A DNA stretch of 64,000 nt from Gnetum montanum. Lineage: Eukaryota; Streptophyta; Gnetopsida; Gnetales; Gnetaceae. The number at the start of each line of letters is the position of its first letter. Position 1 is the first letter of the stretch. Below are positions 54,801-64,000 of the stretch, piece by piece. Made by a program: the position numbers and the translations under genes. Where the stretch lies: contig MNCI01020094.1 of NCBI GenBank assembly GCA_015680685.1, forward strand, positions 406,778 to 470,777, given 5' to 3'. The notes beneath the pieces are model-generated. The model was not told where the DNA came from, ran no database searches, and saw only the letters and a list, made by a program, of their open reading frames with translations.

Positions 54801-55690
54801 CATAGTTCTAACCATTGAAATCTTCTTGTTTTCTTTTTTTGAAAAATTTCTTCACTATAACACCCCATAAAATTTTTGTGGATCTAGCAAAGGTAAAAGA
54901 AATACTTAACAATTTAAAAAAATTAGAATTTTCTAGAAAGTGTCAAGATTTAGACAAAGTCCATTTTTAAAATCCCTTATTACAAAAAATAGAAGATTTT
55001 GATTAATTGATTTAAGATCCTAAAAGTCTACAATATTGATTAACATGATAAAAAAGAAAATTTGAAATAGCTTTGTTATTTTTTATCATAAAAAATGAGT
55101 CATCTACAAATTGCATATTCAATAAAGTAGTAACGTTATTTTCAATCAAGATTCCTTGTAGCAAATTATGTTCCTAATCCTTCTATATAACATCACATAG
55201 AGAATCTACAGCAAGGATGATGAGATAAGAAGCAAGAGTGTAGCTTTTCCTAATTGAGTATTAAAGCTTAAAATAGTCATCCCAATACATTTTTCTTTAA
55301 AACATATTTTGTAAATAAAAGTAATAATAAAATGCCATTCAATTCTATTTTATGCTTTAGCATAATCTAGCTTCAAAAAAGCAATGTCTTGATTAGAATC
55401 ATCAGCCCACTACATATCATTTTAAGCTACAATAACATTGTTCAAAATATATCTATGTTTGATAAAACTAGTTTGCACTAGATTAATTAGTTGAGGAATA
55501 ATTGATTTTATTCTTTTAGCAAGATATTTAGGCAACATTTTAAAAAAAATTTAGAAGAGTAATAGGATGTCAATTACTAATGTGGAAAAGATTACCTTTC
55601 TTAGGAATAAGACTGATGACTCATCTATTTAGTTGATAGGGCTCCAACCACTTCTAAACAATGGGATTTATCATATAGAATGCAGTGTGA

Positions 55691-56240
55691 TGTAGTATTG
55701 ACTAGGTTTCCAAGAACACTTATGTATACAATTGCATTCAATAAATATAAAAGAGAGTATGACACATATGATATAAATGAAAACTCATGTTTCCATGGTG
55801 GAAGATAGAGAAAATATTTATAATTTTATGTTTTATAATTTGTATATATTTTATGAATATAAGAATAAAATAATAATAAATGCACATGTATTGCATTCCC
55901 TCATGGAGATAGGCACAATGATTGTATTACAATCCCTATTGGGGTTAGGTGTAACATCCACATAGAATGCAATAAAATGACTCTTAGTCATAAACTTGAT
56001 GGTACAACACCATATCATATAGTCATGACCTCCTTAGACAAGGAAGATGAAACACCTCAAGGAAAATTTGCAAATTTTGCATGATAAGCCTTAATAATCA
56101 AATTTTCAATGTAATTGATGGGAATTAAAGGGCAAAAACAATTGTGTGTTTTCCCCATAAAAAATCCCACTTGATAGCCTTGTTTTAGCTAAAATTTCAG
56201 AAAATATTTAATGTGTAAAATGAAATCTACATCATATAAG
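55691..56240. other. AT-rich stretch, nothing recognised
   Basis: The 63-codon frame at 55777 has no family signature. Confidence 0.4.
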
Positions 56241-56436
56241 CTGTAAATGCCATTTAAGCTAGCTTATAAGATGTAAATATCATTTAAGCTAGCTTATAAG
56301 ATGTAAACGTCACTTAAGCTTGCTTATAAGCTGTAAACGTCATCTAAGCTAGTTTATAAGCTACAAAGCTTATATGCTGTAAATGTCATTTAAGCTGGCT
56401 TAAAAGTTGTAAAGCCCATTTAAGCTAGCTTATTAG
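56241..56436. repeat. 30-bp tandem repeat, six units
   Basis: Units start at 56241, 56271, 56301, 56331, then after a 16-bp break at 56377 and 56407. The consensus is about CTGTAAATGTCATTTAAGCT followed by AGCTTATAAG. Each unit has the palindromes AAGCTAGCTT and CTTATAAG. Unit differences are few, and degraded traces continue to about 56610. Confidence 0.88.
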
Positions 56437-56880
56437 AGGTATGAAATGTAAATATGTTGCATAGGTAGCAAAAGTCTCTTATGTTAGTGCCTTCTATGCT
56501 AGAATTTTGGGTAGCAAAAATTTTAAATACGTTAGCATTTTTAGCCTAAAAGCCAAATACATTGGCTTATAAGTTGCATATTTACATTATGCACAACTTG
56601 TAATGCTCATATGAGTGTATGAAACTATAACCAATGTAAATTGCAACCTATTTAAGCTAGATTTATAGCCCATTTTAGTACTTCTAGCAAATCAAACTTC
56701 TTAGAGAAAAAACAATGAAGTAGAGTTGTAGATTTCACAACTTTCCAACACCACTTTTGGTGTATTTTTTTTTTACAATTTAATAGTAGCAACATTTATC
56801 CCACAGATGGATTGGAAGACTAGTACAAATTAAGCATGACTCACAACCTACTATCTACATTATATTTTAAAAATGCCTTG
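56437..56880. other. AT-rich stretch, nothing further recognised
   Basis: It holds weak traces of the 30-bp repeat (GGCTTATAAGTTGCATATTT near 56563) but no gene. Confidence 0.4.
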
Positions 56881-59054
56881 TGATGAGCAGTAAGGTACCC
56901 CTACACCTAACCATATGAATATGAGTGTTCATGTGCGATCTAGTCAAAATCTGAGGATTAAGTGCTTATGCACCTACACAAAACAAGGATGAGTTATGCA
57001 ATCATTGTCTTCCTAAGCTTACTTGTAAGGCACATTTGTATGGTTAAGTAAACTCAAAGTATATGATTTTTTAATGTTTTTTATATTTTCTATCTTGGTC
57101 TCCTAAGTGTGTGAAATGAAAAGGTTTAGTTAACTAATGGGTTTTTGTAACTCTAATGTTAATTAGATCCTAATACCAGCATCCGTTCCCACTCTCCGGA
57201 CACATCTTGAACTAGTGTAACACTACTGGGATTACCAAATGCTGGTCATTACTGGATTATCAAGTGTTCCATGTATGCTTAAAGTGGTCATGCTAAGTGT
57301 GCTAATTCATTGATAATTAATAATTCTATAGAAATAGCATTGATTAACTAATGAGAGCATCAAATAACAATAAATAACATTAAATGCAATAATTAAGCTA
57401 TTCTGAATGTTGCAAGGTTTATTGCAAAGTTCATCTTTATTTTCAGACATAAGGTGTGCTCAGGTACACAATGCTCAAATAAAGATCCATTCAATCTATG
57501 ACTCCTACTATGGGCACTTAAAAATAATTCTAACTCTCGAAGAGAAAAACTGCAAGAGTTTAGCTAAAGAACTAAAAAATACTATCCAAAACCAAGCACC
57601 CCTATCTCTTATTTATAGACAATTGGATAGGCTCTAACATCACGTGTTCAATGTTAGAGATCAGATTTGATATCACATATCCGATATTGAGGGTCTGATA
57701 TTGAGGGTTTGATATTGGGTTGCTTATTTGGTGACTCATCATACCGCCACAACAGAATGAAAACTTGTCCTCAAGTTCCTTACAAAATATTGGGAAGGTA
57801 TGGGACTATTAATTGAACAAAAATTGATGGTGACATGGAATGACAAAGTTAAAGTGCCTAGTGAATAGATTGACAAATGTATTATAGCATTAGTGTTCAT
57901 AACCATTGTGGTGAACACTATACATAGATGAAATCCAGACCCTCATTTGATAGCTTGAAGAGAGAGAGAGAGGAAAGAAAATGAGGCATGTTGTTGCTAA
58001 TGTCAAGAATGTACACACCATTGTTTGTCCATGGCCACATGACTAAGCTTGTTCCTTGTGTAAATGCTCTTGCTCCAATCCATCTTGAGTGCTCCCTCCT
58101 GTCCCAGTCCATTGTTCATGTGATTGCCACAACACAATCACGAATTAGGAAGGATAGATAAGATATAATGTAGTTGATACCTTGCCTCAATATGAAGCAC
58201 ATTGGCTAGGTTGTGGGTATGGCAGATACTAGGTTAGAGGTTTGTAACTAATAACTACCCAAGGTGTAGGGGTGAGATAAGTAATGGAATTGAAAAATTT
58301 GTGATAGGCCCCCATAACTAAGAGCAAACCTCTGGTAGCAATAGGATTAAAAATGAAAGAAAAGGGAAGATAAGAGAAATAACAATAGTGAAGCCAATAA
58401 AAATGAATAGAAGGAAAGAGAAAAACAAAAATGGATGTCATGGATGGGGTGGAGCAAGAAATAGTTGGTTGCAAGATATGTTTAAGGGAAAGAACTTAAT
58501 AATTGCACCAAAAAGGAATGCCAGTGGGTCCTCCCCAAAGCAGGATCAAGCCCTTTATGCCCTGATAAACCCACAAACCAAAGAGTTTGTAGGCTCTAGG
58601 AATAACATATGGAAACAATAGTTAAGAATTTACTCACAAGAATTTACCAAAGAATAATAATGGGTCAACCAAGATATAGACTAATCATAAAACTAGCAAT
58701 GAGGTAGAATACGGAAAGAAATATGGAAAGAGAAGAGAGAATGGAATGAAATCCAAAAATCAAGGTTGTGTAAAGTCCCTTGTGTATCATGTGGTTAAGG
58801 TGACTTAATAAAATTCAGTCCAAATCTAGATTAAAACTAACCACATCTAATGACCTCGCATCAACACACTTGACCAACCCATCCTTCTGAAGCAACAAGA
58901 ATGCTTCTATACAGCAACTACCATCCCAAAAAGAAAAGAATAAAGAAGTAAGAAGTGAGAAAGGGCCTTAGTTAAAGGGAACCTTTAGACATAGGTAATA
59001 TGTCTTTCCAGTGCCATAACCAGTGCTTGTAGCCCATGTTCCTTTATTATGTTG
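56881..59054 (-). mobile_element. N5: truncated TGATGAG-family element
   Basis: 3' LTR 56881-57741 (861 bp, TGATGAG to CTCATCA, TATA box at 57617-57610) plus the 3' non-coding part 57742-59054, similar to N4 40740-42030. The similarity stops abruptly after TTATTATGT near 59054. Gag, pol and the 5' LTR are absent. The U3 has GATATTGAGGGT repeats (about 57685-57715). Confidence 0.82.
58519..58574 (-). other. Conserved non-coding block, N5 copy
   Basis: GTGGGTCCTCCCCAAAGCAG, then CCCTTTATGCCCTGATAAAC. Confidence 0.6.
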
Positions 59055-59319
59055 AACCCAAAAAAATTGTTCAATTTTAATAAGTATTTTTGTCAAACTT
59101 ATGCATTTTAATTAATTTCATATTTCATATAGTTAATTATTTATTTAATGATTATTTTATCTATTTATGTAAGTTGTAAATATTATTTTATTATTATTTT
59201 ATGATTAGTTAATTGGTGTGGTTTATTTTATTTTAATTTTAGTTTAACTAGTACAATGTATTATTATATATTAATGAGATTATAATTACATGTATACATT
59301 ATTGATTCCTGCTGTGCAG
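59055..59319. other. Very AT-rich stretch between N5 and LINE-D
   Basis: No coding pattern. Composition changes sharply near 59320 to GC-richer DNA, which I take as the LINE-D 5' end. Confidence 0.45.
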
Positions 59320-59638
59320 GCTGCACTGCGTAGATTCCTGGATGGCCGATCTAGTTTTGGTTTTCGGTTAGCTGCGTCTGTTTTTGACATCTGCCTCTGC
59401 AAACCCTAGTTGCGGCGCTTTGCTCCTCCGTAGCCGCTTCTTCCAATCAGATCGAGCTCGTCACCGTAGAAATTCCCTTCCGAAACTTGCTTGAAGCACC
59501 AGACAGTACTGCAATAATATATGTATCAGGCTCTGTGCGTTAGGCAGCAGTAGCTGTGGGTAGCAGGGTCTATGGTGCTATTGCTGCGGGTTTTACCAGG
59601 GCTACCACTACGTTCTTACCAGGGTTGAGGTAGTTCCA

Positions 59639-60776
59639 ATGGACAAGGAGCTCCTTTCAAGCAAGGATATGGACGATTCTTCAGCGGCTGTTACTTCTTC
59701 TCCTCAGGGACGTTCTCCTAACTCAGAATCTTTAGATTTTCTTTTACCTAAAGATATTTTTGACTCTATTTCTCAAGGCTTTTCTGCATGTTTTATTTTT
59801 TTTTCAAATAGTAGGTTATCTACCTCGATCATTAAGCATCAATTTGCATATTAAAACTATTTTACAAGCCCACGGAATTCAAGTCTTACACGCTCGATAC
59901 TATGCTCGTAATTTTGTCCTTGCTGAACTTTTTGAGGCTTCTCAAATTGAGAAAGCTCTCTCTCTTCGAATTTTTCCTGCTCGTAATGCTACACTTATCT
60001 CTCGGGCCTGGAAATTTGATTTCAATGTTAGCGACCCCGCCTTTAATATTATCCCTTGTTATGTAGAGCTACCTCATCTTCCTTTAATCTTTTCACCTAT
60101 TGAACGAGACATAGTTAGCACATTAGGTTGAGTCATCTTTGACCATGGAATTGAGGTTAACGGGGCTCACTATCGTCGCTACTGTATTGAACTAGACATT
60201 TCCCAAAAGAAAACCACTTTAACCTTAGGAGCTGGAGGTAAAGTTTCTAATCAAAAGGTAGACTATTTTTATCTTCCTAACTCTTGTAGCTACTGCCATC
60301 ATGCCGAGCACCACATTTCCACCTGTCCCTTTTTAGCTAAGAAAAAATCTCAAACCAATCCTCCCAAATCCAATCATGTAGTCACTCCTCAACCTAACCC
60401 ACCAATTGTTCCCATTAAGTTTGATTCTACTTCTAACAATGTTTCACACCCTTCTTCCTCATCTGCTCCCTTCAAGGCAAGAGTCTCTCAATCGCATTCT
60501 CTTGTTAAGGCCAGGTCTAAAGAACCAATCATCCACTCACAATCAGTCCAAGACTCACTTTTACGTGATGAGTTTGTCATGGTAGGGGGAAGGAAAAGGG
60601 CCAAAGCATCTACAACCACTACTCCTCTTTCCTATCCTTTGCCCAAAACTAACCCAGCTTTAACTGTTAACACAAATAACTCCTTTGCAATTCTTTCCAC
60701 TACTATGACACCTGACATTCCTAACCCCGATCCTTCTACTGCCTTGTCACTTATCACATCTAAAGCTTCTCCATGA
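59639..60776 (+). pseudogene. LINE-D ORF1: RNA-binding protein with zinc knuckle
   Basis: It starts MDKELLSSKDMDDSS at 59639. The frame shifts by one near the run of nine T at 59796-59804, then reads from HIKTILQAHGIQVLHARYYA to the end. An in-frame TGA at 60129 replaces the CGA expected in STLG(R)VIFDHG. The middle part (AWKFDFNVSDPAFNIIPCYV, ELPHLPLIFSP) resembles the DUF4283-type domain of plant LINE ORF1. The knuckle CSYCHHAEHHISTC (CX2CX4HX4C) is at about 60289-60330. The C-terminal third is Ser/Pro/Asn-rich. ORF1 coats the LINE RNA. It ends at TGA 60774-60776, overlapping the ORF2 start. Confidence 0.8.
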
Positions 60777-63700
60777 ACTTCCTATCTTGGAATGTTCGAG
60801 GCCTAACTGATAGGATTCGTCGCAAAAGAGCCAGCAACTTTCTCTTTAGCCTAAATCTCACTTTGGATTTCCTCCTCCTCCAACAAATCAAGATCTCAGC
60901 TAAACAATTATCTTTTTCAGCCCACTGGTTTCTCCCCCATTCTTCTGTTCTTGCTACTTCGCATGAGTGTGGCAAAGGTGGCGCAGCCATTCTTTATCCA
61001 GCCTATTGGAAAGACAAACTCCTTCAGCATGGGTCCGATTTAGGTCACCGAGTGGCCTGGGCTGTTTTCTCATCCTCACATGGTCCCTTCGGAGTTTGTT
61101 CTATTTATGCCCCCAATGACTCTACCGAACGTGCCCAACTGTGGCATGAACTCACTCATAGCCTCCCTTCTATTCCTTGGATTTTTGGTGGCGATTTTAA
61201 CATGATGGAATTCTCTCATGACAAGCTTGGGGGTGTTTTCTCTCAACTTCCGCATCATGAATTTCAAGCCTGGTCAAATTTTAAGAAACGTTTCTATCTT
61301 TCGGACGGCATCGCAAACACTGCTAGTGGCTCTCTAAACAGCTTCACTTGGAACAATCTTCGTAAGGGGCAGGCTCGCATTTATAGTCGGCTAGATAGGT
61401 ATTACTTTTCCACCCTTTCTTTTTGGCAGACCCTTTCTACTACTAAAGTCCACCAACACGCAACCTTATCTGATCATTTCCCTATTACTTTATCTATGCA
61501 AATCCATAATGACCACCAACGACGGAATTATCATCTCTTTAGGTTACATAGCCAATGTTTCTCTTCTCCTTCCGCCCAACAACTTCTTTCTAGCCTTTGG
61601 AATGCTGAACCAAGACCCTTAGGTTCAACGGGTTGGATCCACTGGTGGCTTCGAACTACTAGTAGAGTTAGGAATTTTGCCCGTCATTTTGGTAAGGAAG
61701 TTGCCTCTCGCTCTCGGCAAGAGTACACCAACATATGCTCTACCATTGAGCACCTTACGACTAAACTAACTGATGATCCCTTCAATAGTCACCTTCAAGG
61801 GGAGCTTGCCAGAGCCCGTATTGCCTTTCAACATTGGGAAGTATATAAGGCACAAGGTGCCTTGATTAAAAGTCGACTCACTTGGCTAAACATACAAGAC
61901 GAGCACTGTAAGGAATTCTTTAAGTACCTTAACCGATCCCCCCCTTCACCCTCTTTAGATAAACTCTCCATAAATGGTTCCATTATCACTGACCAAAATA
62001 GTCTTCTCTCTTATCTTAAAGCACACTTTGAGGCCTTATTCACCACTACTCCTATGGATCCTGCATCCTTCGCGGCAGCCACTCTAAATTATCCTAAACT
62101 GGTTAATTCTTCTATGCTGACAATTTTAGAAGCCGATATTACTCCAATTGAGCTTCGACAGGCTTGCTTTAACCTAAGCCCTGGGAAAGCCCCGGGTTAT
62201 GATGGTTTTCCAGTTGAATTTTTCCAAAAGCATTGGGATCTGGTTGGTTCTGACCTCTTCCATGTTATCAAAGAGGCTACGCTTACTGGCTCTTTGGGAC
62301 CAATCTTAAACCAAGGGATTATTCGTCTTCTCCCTAAATCAGGAGATCCTACTTGTATCTCCAATTGGCGACCTATCACCTTACTTAATGTGGTTTACAA
62401 AATTTGGGCGAAATGTTTGGCCTTGCGATTAAAGAAAATCCTTACCCTTATTATTTCCCCCCAGTAGAATGGCTTTGTTCCAGGAAGATACATATTAAAT
62501 AATGTGGTGGCTGCTTGGGAAGGTCTTAAGTGGGCTGAGGATGAGGGTCAGGATATCCTCCTGATGAAGCTTGACTACGCTAAAGCCTATGATAACATTA
62601 AGTGGGACTTCATTATCCAAACCATGACTAAATTGGGTTTTGGCCCTAAGTTCATTCATATGGTAAAATGCTTATTCTCAGATGGTACTGCATGAATCGC
62701 GACTACCTTCGGCATCACTTCTTCCTTTTATATTCATAGGTTTGTTAGGCAAGGTTGCCCTCTTGCCCCTTACCTCTTCATCATTGCGGCTGATTTTCTC
62801 TGTCATCAAATCAGCTTGGATATTCAAAAAAATGTTTTATTTGGGGTTCATCTATCTTCTCCTCAACATCAGCTCCTCAATATGCATTTCGCTGATGACT
62901 CATTTTTCCTTATTCAAAACAATGCTAATAATGTGCAGTGTCTCTTGTCTCGAGTAGAGCAATATTGCTCCCTCTCTGGATCTATCATAAATTAGCATAA
63001 ATCTTCTATTTATAGCTTCACCAATAACTACAGTCATTTGCCCAATTATAGTTGGAAGTGTACTCAAGATCATGAGATCATTAAGCTCTTGGGAATCCCC
63101 TTTCTCTTTAGAGGCCCAACAACCGAGCTCTGGGACCAAGTACTTTCTCGAATTCAAAGAAAAATCGAAAAATGGAAATCCAAACCCCTCACCCTCACCG
63201 GTAAGTATCTAATTTGTAATTCTATTTGTGCCTCTACCCATGTTTATTATTCGTCATGTTGGGCCCCTTCCCATGCTTCTTATCAAAAGCTTGAACGTTT
63301 ATTTCGAGACTTCATGTGGTCATCTAAGGACTCCCAAAAAGGCTTTCATCGTGTAGCCTAGAATATAGTCACTCTTCCTAAGAACACATGTTTTCAAAAG
63401 CATTTGGAAGGCTTGGCAGGTCTTACATTCTCATGTGAATTGGAACAATATTCATATCAATCCTACTCTTCTCTCTAAGATTTGACCTTGGTGGCTGCCC
63501 CTATGTCCTGCTCCTCTAGCCACCTCAAATGCCAGGATAGCCTCCATCTGGTTTCAAAAGGAAGTTGTTTCCCTTAGATGTCTTCGTCTCACCAATTAGT
63601 GGATTACTTGGGATATGTTCGAAAACTTATATGGGGCTTCCAGAATTATGCACCATTGCCTTGATAGACTTTATCACTTCATTCATCAGTATTTGCATTT

Positions 63701-64000
63701 GGATACTTCGGTTCCTAATCTCTTCCATGGTCTTCAATGGACTAATGGATCGAACCTTTTACCCTATAAACCACATGTGCCCTTCCAGTTGTTGCATGAT
63801 TCCTCTATGATTGTTAATCGCTGCAATCAATCATGGCACAAAGAAGAGTCGGAACAGTTTTGGCTCTCTGTCTTTTCATGAGTTTGGAGCCTTCTGACTC
63901 TTCCAAAAATTAAACAATTTCTTTGGTGCCTCTTGCATCAAGGCCTGCCTATCGGCAAACGTCGTGAATACCTTGGGATTTCAAACCCTAATTGCCCTCT
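60773..64000 (+). pseudogene. LINE-D ORF2: endonuclease and reverse transcriptase
   Basis: The first 564 codons are open. The endonuclease (residues about 1-240) has MNFLSWNVRGL, VCSIYAPNDS, GGDFNM, YSRLDRYYFS and LSDHFPI. The usual LQE site reads LQQIKI, so the catalytic Glu is Gln. RT begins with SPGKAPGYDGFPVEFF (about 62180) and has ISNWRPITLLN, NGFVPGRYI, LDYAKAYDNIKWDF, RQGCPLAPYLF and FADD (62888-62899). Stops at 62465, 62693, 62993 and 63359 fit Gln or Trp codons changed by C-to-T or G-to-A. The frame shifts after about 63380, and the zf-RVT region begins LTLPKIKQFLWCLLHQGLP at the right edge. The enzyme nicks DNA and copies the LINE RNA at the nick. Confidence 0.87.

Larger units (their letters stand above)
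53965..55690 (-). pseudogene. LINE-B: reverse transcriptase and 3' end of a decayed LINE
   Basis: On the minus strand the RT reads LIPKKGN then ISN.HPITLLN (about 55610-55540; LINE-D has LLPKSGDPTCISNWRPITLLN), a degenerate KGRxILNNVIVAW match (about 55450) and MQFVDDSFF (about 55115-55090), the FADD box. The 3' part 54660-54225 and 54045-53965 matches LINE-A 25600-25861 plus 48862-49062. About 1 kb between RT and 3' end is missing compared with LINE-A. A SINE sits at 54047-54224 and a SINE tail at 54762-54800. Confidence 0.72.
59320..64000 (+). mobile_element. LINE-D: L1-type LINE, youngest element, cut by window edge
   Basis: A GC-richer 5' untranslated part (59320-59638) is followed by ORF1 (59639-60776) and ORF2 (60773 on). 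The order endonuclease, RT, zf-RVT is standard for plant L1 elements. It has far fewer breaks than LINE-A, B or C, but at least eight in-frame stops and two shifts make it inactive. The exact 5' end is inferred from composition, and the 3' end lies beyond the window. Confidence 0.88.

Noticed and set aside
56241-56436. Evenly spaced 30-bp repeat as a possible CRISPR array
   Set aside because: The units are directly adjacent with no unique spacers and lie in plant repeat DNA. It is a simple tandem repeat.
59300-59640. GC-richer segment as a host gene promoter or first exon
   Set aside because: It leads straight into LINE-D ORF1 and is best explained as the LINE 5' untranslated region.
60760-60990. 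Minus-strand frame opposite the LINE-D ORF2 start
   Set aside because: It is a shadow of the endonuclease coding strand with no family signature.

Overview
The window is plant nuclear DNA made almost entirely of decayed, nested retrotransposons. I see no host gene, tRNA, rRNA or CRISPR array. The plant assignment rests on Ty3-type gag-protease-reverse transcriptase proteins of Athila character, Ty1/copia with UBN2 gag, plant L1-type LINEs with a zinc-knuckle ORF1, and primer sites matching plant tRNA-Asp. Deep nesting, old truncated copies and high A+T suggest a large-genome species. I cannot name the species or safely separate gymnosperm, fern and angiosperm.

Layout. (1) 1-4647: right-hand part of a minus-strand Ty3-type element (N0), inserted in a SINE. 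(2) 5450-49062: one very old plus-strand LINE (LINE-A) that hosts a stack of insertions. N1 (6697-21253, minus) sits in its endonuclease region and itself contains N2 (12727-18656, plus). A solo LTR (23493-24319) sits in its reverse transcriptase region. A Ty1/copia element C1 (25862-48861, plus) sits in its 3' end. C1 in turn carries N3 (30479-37646, minus) in its coding region and N4 (39814-48456, minus) in its 3' LTR. Most insertions are proved by 5-bp target duplications and by host sequence resuming on the far side. (3) 49063-55700: SINE copies, a LINE-like ORF1 piece (LINE-C), a 1-kb solo LTR with a perfect 5-bp duplication, and a minus-strand LINE remnant (LINE-B). (4) 56241-56436: a 30-bp tandem repeat. 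(5) 56881-59054: truncated N5. (6) about 59320-64000: the youngest element, LINE-D, with ORF1 and ORF2 overlapping by ATGA and running off the right edge.

The TGATGAG...CTCATCA elements (N0-N5 and the solo LTR) share R/U5-like LTR ends, a tRNA-Asp-type primer site and a conserved non-coding block, but differ in U3 and coding content. N0 and N4 carry gag, protease and some reverse transcriptase, but N4 lacks RNase H and most of integrase. N3 has lost reverse transcriptase and integrase. N1 and N2 have gag without any pol, and N1 adds a second large ORF after gag preceded by a splice-acceptor-like sequence. None looks able to move alone. N1/N2 are the most interesting objects here: a gag-plus-extra-ORF family that would need a helper's pol.

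Two single N positions are flanked by 63-71-bp near-identical repeats and look like unmerged assembly joins. Coding decay is dominated by C-to-T and G-to-A changes, as expected for methylated repeats.
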